Assembly (NCBI RefSeq): GCF_035083965.1
Contig: NC_089727.1
Span: 12,901,501-12,965,500, forward strand
DNA length: 64,000 nucleotides
Origin: Branchiostoma lanceolatum
Taxonomy: Eukaryota > Chordata > Leptocardii > Amphioxiformes > Branchiostomatidae
Reading direction: 5' to 3'
Shown here piece by piece: positions 57,301-64,000 of this stretch (positions are counted from its first letter, which is position 1; each line of letters starts with the position of its first letter). The position numbers and the translations under genes are program-made. The notes beneath the pieces are model-generated. The model made no database searches. It saw nothing but the letters and a program-made list of their open reading frames with translations, and had not been told where the DNA came from.

Positions 57301-60300
57301 CCACCAAAATATCATAGCAAGGTCAAAGATAAAAAAGGAAGCTCTGTTGCAGTACCAAAGTCAAATACCAGGGAGCTCAAAATCGACATTGACCTTCGTC
57401 TTTCCAACACCTACCCACATACCAAATAGTATCATAATACATCAAGAGGTTCTTGGATTATGCTTACTATAATCGAATATACGGAAACAATAATACACAG
57501 ATGCACAGACCCAAAACAATATCTCCATTTTTCATGGAGATGAAGATTGGATTTGAGTTTAGCTGTCCTGTTTACCTTTTTGTCGGCCAGCCACCCCCAT
57601 ACCGGCGCACAAACTGCGTACACTGAAGCGAAGAGCAGGAAATACAGACCGACTTGCGCAGGGGTAACATTGAACTGTGAACATTGAACATGAACCATTC
57701 TTTAGTCATTACGATTCACAGATAGTCCTGTAACACATTGATAAAAGAAAAGTTGTCCGTATGGTTAATATAAAACCTAGTACAGATAATTCACAATGAG
57801 AGTTCCACGGCCCCATACCTTCTCCGACTGATCATGATGTTAGCCTTTGCGACTGGCATATCATAAATGTTTCTCATCTATTATGCAAATAAGAACCTCA
57901 TTTGAATTATGTCAGTTGATCATCTTCTATACCCAGTCCTATAATGGAATGCAGCGGGTTTATAAGATTTCAGCTATGCAAATTAGCCCCTGATTTACAT
58001 AATTAGTTTATGATTTTGTCAATCATCACTGTCTACATACCGAATGTCATGGATCCGTCAACCCCTCCTTGAGTTATTCTCTTTCAAATTTTGTAACGAA
58101 ATCGGCTCCTGCAGTTCCAAAAAAGCCGCTAGGAGGCCCAACCCTACACGACTTACTCTCCCTCCCAAGAGATTTCTACCACTCAGAAGTCATGACCATA
58201 GCATGTTCAGAACACGAGAAGTTCAGAAGATCATATAGGATGGGGAAATAATGAAAAACCAGAATTTACCTCTTTTGTTACGTATGGCTGAAACACGGGG
58301 TAAAGATACTGAACGGTACAGAAAAGCACAACGGTTACTCCACCTACAAAAAGGAAAAACAGCACATATGTTGAGTATAGGTACATGATAAAGCTCTGTT
58401 GGGCAATGTTACAAAAGTCTGTGGTGAGAACAGAAGATCATAGTAATGTTGAGCTCATTGTCAGTCTCTTTTACTTTAGTATCGCGTATATCAATGGAAT
58501 CGATTGTCGCAAACACAACAATGACAACCAAACAATGTAATACTTTGAAGAAAATGAAGCACAAAACGAAAAAAAGAAACTCGGACCCAAAACATGTTTC
58601 AAATTCAAAGCTGTCATTTCGATATTTAGTATCATGAAAACAATGAAATAGACCTTGAAAGCATTTTACCAGTAACGGTCCTTTTTGTCCTGTATTTTTA
58701 TCACATTTTTTGTCTTAATGGATTTTCGACAAGAAATATACGACATATTTTCAAATACGTACAGGCCATGATGACAGTTGGGATCTTTAGCAAGGAAAGT
58801 AGAGACACGACTTTTCCCTCTTCCTGTTCATCTGTACAAAAACAGCAAATGATGTTAACACATACTATGAAAAGGATAGTATATACGCAGAAACATACAT
58901 AGAACATCTAGAGTATATATTTAAAGTCGGCAAAATGAGTCTTGTTGTGTTATCTATGGGAAAGAAATAATCTACAGCAAGGTAAATAAGACCTTTCGTC
59001 GTTACACAATAGTCAGAGAATGAGAAAAGCCCGATCTACGCTGTATATGTTGCTAAGAAATATGAGAGAAAATTCAGTGTGTGTCCACTTTTTGTTTATC
59101 ATCAACTGGTTCGGCTGCCTGAACCAATTACAGACCTTCATTTCTATTGGTTATACAGCAATGACGTCAGTGTCAATTTGAAAGGGCGCTATATTGTAGT
59201 TACGTTAATGGCCCGCTTACCTGTCTGTGTTTGCGGTGACACAACGAATGGCCAGTGACATGTAACAACGGAATAAACCGCCAAGTGGGTCATTAAGGTA
59301 ATTCCGCTCACCGACTTGGGTCGGAACCAGGACAGCCAACACCGCACAGCAGCAGAGCATCATACCCCCGACCGTGAAGAACGGCAGTTTGAACCCGCCG
59401 AGCTGTTGTTATCAGAACAAGATAACATGACAACAATGTCTGTGCCTAAAACTAGAGTTCCGGGATCTCACACCTTCGCCAAATGATGTTAACCTTTATG
59501 ACAGGCACAGATAGGATTCGACAGTAGCGAAACCAGGGATCTGACTTTCAACGGCCCACTGCAATCCGATGTCCTCGAATATAGATCGACAATATTACCA
59601 AGGCCGAATAATTATACGTTTCCCTCATGAATCATGTAAATTAGACCAGGATTTGCATCATAATCTCGTTACGCTAAGGTACCTACATGTCAAAAACAAT
59701 TAACATAAACCAACCCCTGTTTTAGTTATTCTCTTAGAAATTTTTTTATCAAAAAGGCTTACTGCAGTTCCAAAAAAAGAGCTGACACTGCCCCAAGTGC
59801 AGAACACGAGATATCAAAACCGAAGGTTCCGCTGCAGTATTATAGAAAGCCGCCAGACTTCCCAAAATCAAACTTCGTTTTACCCTTATCACCCAACCTA
59901 CTAAATGTCATGAAGATCCATCCACAGTGTCTTGAGTTATGCAGTTTACAAACACATGGAGATTTATCAACATATTGTTGAGTTATGCTTTTTACACACA
60001 CACACTAATCTACAATGGAAAGTTTTTGTGGTCGAGTTATCGGACTAATACTAGATGACACAATACGATGCCTCTAGTGCAGTTCATCCTTTCATACCAT
60101 CATCACACTAAAAGACAATGAATGTGCAGTTCACTTACGCCCAACACAGAATGTTCACGTGAAAAAGAGTCATAAAAGACCTGGTTACTCACGTTGTAGA
60201 GGACACCCCCGATGGGAGGGGCTGTCATCATGCCGAGTCCTGAGAAGATCTCCAGGACCCCCTGTATTCGCAAGTAATACTTTGATAAACAGCGTCTTAA

Positions 60301-63300
60301 ATATAACGTTGAGTGTACAAAGTGCTGTAGCACACACAGAACCTTCCCATGGATTTGCTCCCGACCACTCCTACAGCCCCTTCTCACTGGACCCGCGGCA
60401 CGCTGGCGACGTACGTCGCTGCGTCCTAAACTGGATTTGTGTTACCCTTGACTTTATAATGGGAATATCATTCAAAACGTATGACCAATAACACAACAAA
60501 ACAAACAAAGCTTAAAAAGATTCGTTTTGTCGATGAAATTCGGTGAGTGCTTTGTCAATTCGATCGCGGGTGCCGCGGGTCCAGTGAGAGGGGGGGGGGG
60601 GCTTAAGGTCCACATTCCACTTGACGGCGATCGCCCTGCGACTTCGCTGCGACCTTCATTGCAATTCGTGTAACCCTTGACTTAATATGCGTTATGATAA
60701 TCGTTTGTAGAAGAGTACTGATGTTCTGTTCTATTACGTTATTTATATATATCTCAAATGGCTTGATATGCTCATTGCTCAGGTCAGGTGTAAGACCAAA
60801 AGGACAAAGGCAAGATTGAACTATACCATGACTTTCGCCACATTGTTGGGAAACTCGTGGGTCAGGATGGTTGTCGCTGCAGTCATTTGTGCGGAGACAC
60901 CCAGGGCTTCCATAGTGCGGATGGCAAAGCAGAAGGCGATAAATGTTGCTCCTTCCATGTACTCTAGAAACCTGTATGTGAAGATGGTGAGAGCAACATA
61001 GACATATATTAGACATGACAGACTATCCAGGCCATAGGGTCAATGGAAGAGGCTACTAATTCACGGGGAGGTATAATTGTGAAAACACAAACAGACTAAA
61101 ATTATATATAATATAAATAATCATATATTTTCCATATGCTAGTCACGTTCAACGTAGAATGAGAATCAATAGACATATGAAATTCTGTTATCAAACCTTG
61201 TTACATAATCAATGAACTACAATCAAAGTATATATACGAGAAACGTTAGGGCCCTGTCACACTTGTGCATATATGCAAGTTCGCATGAGTTGCGTATTAA
61301 CACATTTTTGTTTTGGGCTAGGTTTGCAGCCAAAGACGTCATTTCTTTGGTTCGATACGCTGCACAACGGTGGGTCAAGGAAGAAAACAACTTCTTCCCT
61401 GTAAACTTTACATAAACTCCAAAAAAGTTCATGCGCAACTCATACGCACAGGTGTGACAGGGCCTTTAAATGTTTTAAGGAGGCCTGAGATCTTCGAACT
61501 CTTGTTCCACATTGGATTACTTCACCAAATCAAGAGGGAAAAGTTGGTCCTTTACTAAAATTTCAGACTTACCCAAACAACAGCGAACAGCTCCCTGCCA
61601 CAAACGTGCCGCCGATCAGCACGAACCTTGACCCGACGGTGGTGATCTGTGGAATGAAAATTACGCGAGCTGAAAACTGCTGCGAGCGTGCGAATAAAAT
61701 AAAAATTGGGAAAAAAAACTTGCTTTCATAACAAAAATCTACGTGTTCATTGACAAGAAGAATGAACAAACTAAGCATACAGGGTATGGTATACCGAATA
61801 ACAGATTCGTCATCTCTGTTATTTCACATCTTCTTCATTGACTTTGAAGTTTACTTTGGCATTCTACGACATTAGTATCCGTTTTCCGCAAGATCTTTTT
61901 GAAATTTACAACAGATATTTTATCAATTTGCAGCTTCTTTGTACAATTTACAGTATGGCCGAAAACGTTTTTGTTACCTTCGCCGAGAAGGTTATGCAGA
62001 GGGTAGCGTTTGTGTGTATGTATGTATGTAATGTACAGCATAACTCGAGAAGGCTTGGATGGATTGTCTTGATATTTGGTAGGTGGGTAGGTCTTGATGA
62101 GACTAGGAAATTATTAGATTTTGGGTCCCCTAGCGGCTTGTTATGGTACTGCAGCGGAACTTCCTGTTTTGATATCTCGTGTTCTGGACATGCTATGGAA
62201 CTGATTTTTGAGTGGTAGATAGCTCTTTGGACAGAGAGTAAGTGGTATGGGTTTGGGCCCCCTATCGGCTTTTTTGGAACTGCAGGAGCAGGTTTTGCAT
62301 CTGACTTTGAAAGGGAATAACTCAAGAAGGGCTTGATGGATGGCAATGATTTTTGGTAAGTAGATAGCTTGAGTGATGATGAACATGATTAGATACTTTT
62401 TATGCAAATCGGTATCTAATTTGCATAATTAATGAGGAAAGTTTATACATCCGCCAAATTCCATGATAGGACTCTGAAACATGTGACATATGTAAGTGAG
62501 GAAGAGAGAAATATTAATTAATATGAACTATGTAAATGAAGACCTCATTTGCATAATTAATGAGAAAATACTATAACTCAAGATGGGCTTGATGGATGGT
62601 CATGATTTTTGGTATGTCGATAGCTTGTGTGATGCTTAGAATGATTGGCCGATAATTATGCAAATCAGATTCTAATTTGCATAATTAATGAGGCCCCTTA
62701 AAAAATCTGCTTTGTGCCATGATATGACTATTCAAATTGTAACTTAGGAAGAGAGGAATGTTGAAGATAGAAAATATGCAAATGTGGGCCTAATTTGCAT
62801 ACTTAAATGAGAAACTAGTATAATTCCATACTGGTAAATGGCGGAAATTTCATGCATTTAATACTTTTTTTGTGGCATCGGGAATTTATGTGAATGTGAA
62901 CATCGTTGAATCAAATTATGCTGATAAGGGCCTCATTTGCATAATTGATGATCAATATTAGCATCACCTTCTTTGTTAAGCTCATACTTTGTTAAGCTCA
63001 TACTTTGGACATGTCATATTTTAAGACAATCAACTGGTATGATTTATAATTGATGAGAAATACTCCTAATACGTCAGTCACAATGGTTAAAATCATTTGG
63101 CGAAGGTATGAGGTCGTGGAACTCTAGTTGTTTTTGAAACAGACGAAAATTGATGCGCGCGTGGATATCATCAATGTAATGAAATCAACATGGCCTGATA
63201 TACCCATGGCGTTGTTACATAGTCGACGAGCTACGCCATCTGTTGATCGCCAGTGGTCGCTGGTATTTTTCGCCCTATCGTATCAAGCGGGGCTCGTTGA

Positions 63301-63566
63301 CCTGTGACTGATAGCGGCAGATCCCTTAAAATTAACGCGATGACCGAGCGAACACGAGGCGGATTGCTGATTATGTCATTTACAGCTCGAATGCTCGTCG
63401 ACCAATCGATTTTTGTGCTGTGTGACAGGAGCGACGTGTACGCAATGTATAGGTATAAACGAAAACTCACAAATTTCCCGAAGACCAGCCCCCCTAGAAA
63501 CTGGACTGCACTAAAACATCCGAATACAAATCCCACTGTTGTCTGCGATGCCCCTCTTCGTAGAGC
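51361..63566 (-). CDS. SLC18B1-like MFS transporter gene B, exons 2-15 (5' end off window)
   Basis: Tandem paralogue of gene A. Minus-strand exons: 63471-63566, 61573-61646, 60827-60971, 60193-60261, 59312-59402, 58763-58831, 58270-58343, 57576-57674, 54297-54403, 53875-53970, 53252-53326, 52904-52997, 52640-52686 and 51361-51439 (stop TAA). The frame holds for 405 codons. Ten exons match gene A in length exactly and all junctions have the same phase. Motifs: RGASQTTVGFVFGCF, EFPNNVAKVM, APPIGGVLY, GWLADKK, LIGPSPLL, and an intact 75-nt exon 12 (ATYGLVSGIFGAF). No exon-1 counterpart (polar tail plus TM1) is found up to 64000, so it lies beyond the edge. The terminal exon is supported by phase and a TTTTTGCAG acceptor only. 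A LINE sits in the intron after 57576. Substrate unknown; vesicular amine or polyamine transport is inferred. Confidence 0.9.
51532..52611 (-). repeat. R1 repeat copy in the last intron of gene B
   Basis: An inverted R1 copy starting AGAGTTCCACGACCTCATA and ending CTCCATTTTTCATGGAGATAA, a hairpin as in the other copies but with a different stem. It holds an internal tandem duplication (about 51640-51860 and 51900-52110 share the same order of ATGCAAATTA blocks) and a CAGACAGACAAACA simple repeat at about 52505-52575. Confidence 0.7.
53471..53488. repeat. AGGTTTGCGTAGCAAACC hairpin
   Basis: A short perfect inverted repeat in a GC-richer stretch of gene B intron (about 53380-53600) that looks like a separate small insert. 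Nothing more can be said from the sequence. Confidence 0.4.
54481..54936 (-). repeat. R1 repeat copy, left part (split by LINE)
   Basis: Starts AGAGTTCGGAGACCTCATA. The text stops at TTCTATTTACG, where the LINE poly(A) begins. It resumes at about 57290 with TAACAAGTTATCTGCCACC. In the copy at 51532-52611 these two pieces are contiguous. Confidence 0.7.
54937..57289 (-). mobile_element. 5'-truncated non-LTR retrotransposon (CR1/Jockey-like)
   Basis: The minus-strand element ends in a short A tract (plus-strand T run at 54937-54945) and has lost its 5' half. Only the last endonuclease motifs (GNRLDLIMSD, GKSDH) remain before the reverse transcriptase. It inserted into an R1 copy, whose halves flank it, within the intron of gene B between 54403 and 57576. 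No long target duplication is visible; at most a few bases (ACG) are shared. Confidence 0.85.
54989..57284 (-). pseudogene. LINE reverse transcriptase, frameshifted
   Basis: The first frame (down to 55762) holds the end of the endonuclease, a linker, and the RT fingers and palm: KATGPDSIPARVL, NNYRPISLL, FRAGHSTADAL, LDISRAFDRVWH, GVPQGSILGPLLF and the catalytic LYADDS. It stops at 55762. The remainder (54989-55753, about 254 codons: CWNVLFGASKCK, WMGACPTSLDLL, AIRLINLP, LWNSLPQDI) continues in the next frame. A one-base shift after ERPEQ near 55780 explains this. RT and thumb are otherwise intact, so the copy is recent but dead. It covers about the last 770 residues of a family whose full ORF2 is roughly 900-1000. 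Confidence 0.88.
57290..57545 (-). repeat. R1 repeat copy, right part
   Basis: Continuation of 54481-54936 after the LINE: TATCTGCCACC, TTGCAGTACCAAAG, CAAATACCAGGG, ending TCTCCATTTTTCATGGAGAT next to gene B exon 9. Confidence 0.7.
57799..58255 (-). repeat. R1 repeat, partial copy
   Basis: GAGTTCCACGGCCCCATACC start, ATGCAAATAAG blocks and the GCAGTTCCAAAAAAGCCGC module, truncated before the terminal hairpin. Confidence 0.6.
59452..60020 (-). repeat. R1 repeat, diverged partial copy
   Basis: CTAGAGTTCCGGGATCTCACACCTTCGCC start, then the GCAGTTCCAAAAAAAGAGC module and ATGAAGATCCATCCACAG near the end. It is older than the other copies by eye. Confidence 0.5.
60378..60602. mobile_element. MITE with CTCACTGGACCCGCGG ends
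   Basis: CTTCTCACTGGACCCGCGGC at the left is mirrored by GCCGCGGGTCCAGTGAGAGG at the right, enclosing AT-rich sequence. Right next to it a similar GC-rich CTTGACGGCGATCGCCCTGC block starts (60617-60660), perhaps half of a related element. Located in gene B intron 4. Confidence 0.75.
61249..61466. mobile_element. MITE with GGCCCTGTCACAC ends
   Basis: AGGGCCCTGTCACACTTGTG, CATATATGCA and CGCATGAGTTGCGTA at the left are mirrored by GCGCAACTCATACGCACAGG and TGTGACAGGGCCT at the right. Half of the same element is in the spacer at 51078-51122. Non-coding, in gene B intron 3. Confidence 0.8.
61977..63127 (+). repeat. R1 repeat, second full-length copy
   Basis: Begins CCTTCGCCGAGAAGGTTATG and ends AGGTCGTGGAACTCTAG. 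It is collinear with 17259-18385 over its whole length, with one extra segment (CCCCTATCGGCTTTTTTGG, about 62258) missing from the first copy. It lies in gene B intron 2. Confidence 0.85.
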
Positions 63567-64000
63567 CTACAGGGCGGCAACAAGTAGAACGCTGTGAGCA
63601 AAGGCTAGATTATACACACAGAATTGTATATCATCCAAAGCGACCAATGGCGAAACTCAGGTAGAAAGTTAATATATGGGCAAAAAGTCGAAAGGTTCCT
63701 TGAACAGAAAAGAAAGAGGGCGTGTGTGTGTGTTTTCGCGAACTTATTTATCCTAACTACATCTTAGTCCTCCACAGCGTACACTACAGTTAACAATCCG
63801 ATTACACCGAATATGCGTGAGTCTTTTTTGTAACGACGCATTCTATGGCCTCTTCTCGGCTGGGGAACCCCGCTGTCTGCCGCTGGAACGACCTATCCAG
63901 TGGATGTTAGGCGGGCCGCTCTAAACTCGACGGCACGGGACGAGAGTGAATCCCTTGATTTATCAAGTTCCCACTCATATCTCTGTCCTCCTCTATCGCT
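63567..64000. other. Right edge: gene B intron 1, no exon seen
   Basis: I looked for a minus-strand exon resembling gene A exon 1 (polar tail then YSIISPFFPNE) and found none. The region is unremarkable apart from a short GT run near 63723. Confidence 0.4.

Overview
The window reads as lancelet (amphioxus, Branchiostoma) nuclear DNA. Genes are split by short phase-conserved introns, dispersed AT-rich repeats and many short inverted-repeat elements fill the spaces, and a SYCP1 gene lies head to head with a CHIC gene. In vertebrates CHIC2 neighbours the ParaHox gene GSX2, and SCP1/CHIC linkage to the amphioxus ParaHox cluster has been reported as far as I recall. The left edge may therefore abut that cluster, but no homeobox is visible here.

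Layout: 1-7474 holds no recognisable gene, only one GC-richer block at about 6.1-6.66 kb. 7475-11591 (minus) is SYCP1, the transverse filament of the synaptonemal complex, almost all in one 3.15-kb exon. 13153-13306 is a compact divergent promoter with a palindromic CRE. 13307-21130 (plus) is a complete six-exon CHIC gene of 165 codons. 21131-25123 is gene-poor. 25124-26388 (plus) is a two-exon caspase-8-like gene whose prodomain is a coiled coil. 26966-50488 (minus) is an SLC18B1-like MFS transporter (gene A, 496 codons when joined). 51361-63566 (minus) is its tandem paralogue (gene B), whose first exon lies beyond the right edge. Gene B also hosts a 5'-truncated, frameshifted LINE (54937-57289).

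The main discovery is in gene A. Its twelfth coding exon (75 nt, the same length as in gene B) is cut in two by a 17,813-bp insertion at 28024-45836. The insertion has 816-bp terminal inverted repeats that differ at only a few positions, and the 7-bp target duplication CCCAGAG on both sides. Removing the insertion and one duplication restores the frame and the family sequence exactly. Inside it are a 134/135-bp satellite array, older nested inverted-repeat elements, microsatellites and few exon-like fragments. I recognise no transposase. It does not fit Polinton, ProtoRAG/Transib, CACTA or hAT, so it may be an undescribed type of large TIR element or a composite transposon that carried a block of host repeats.

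Exons were defined by eye from splice signals, reading-frame phase, recalled family sequences and A-to-B paralogue comparison. None has transcript support here.
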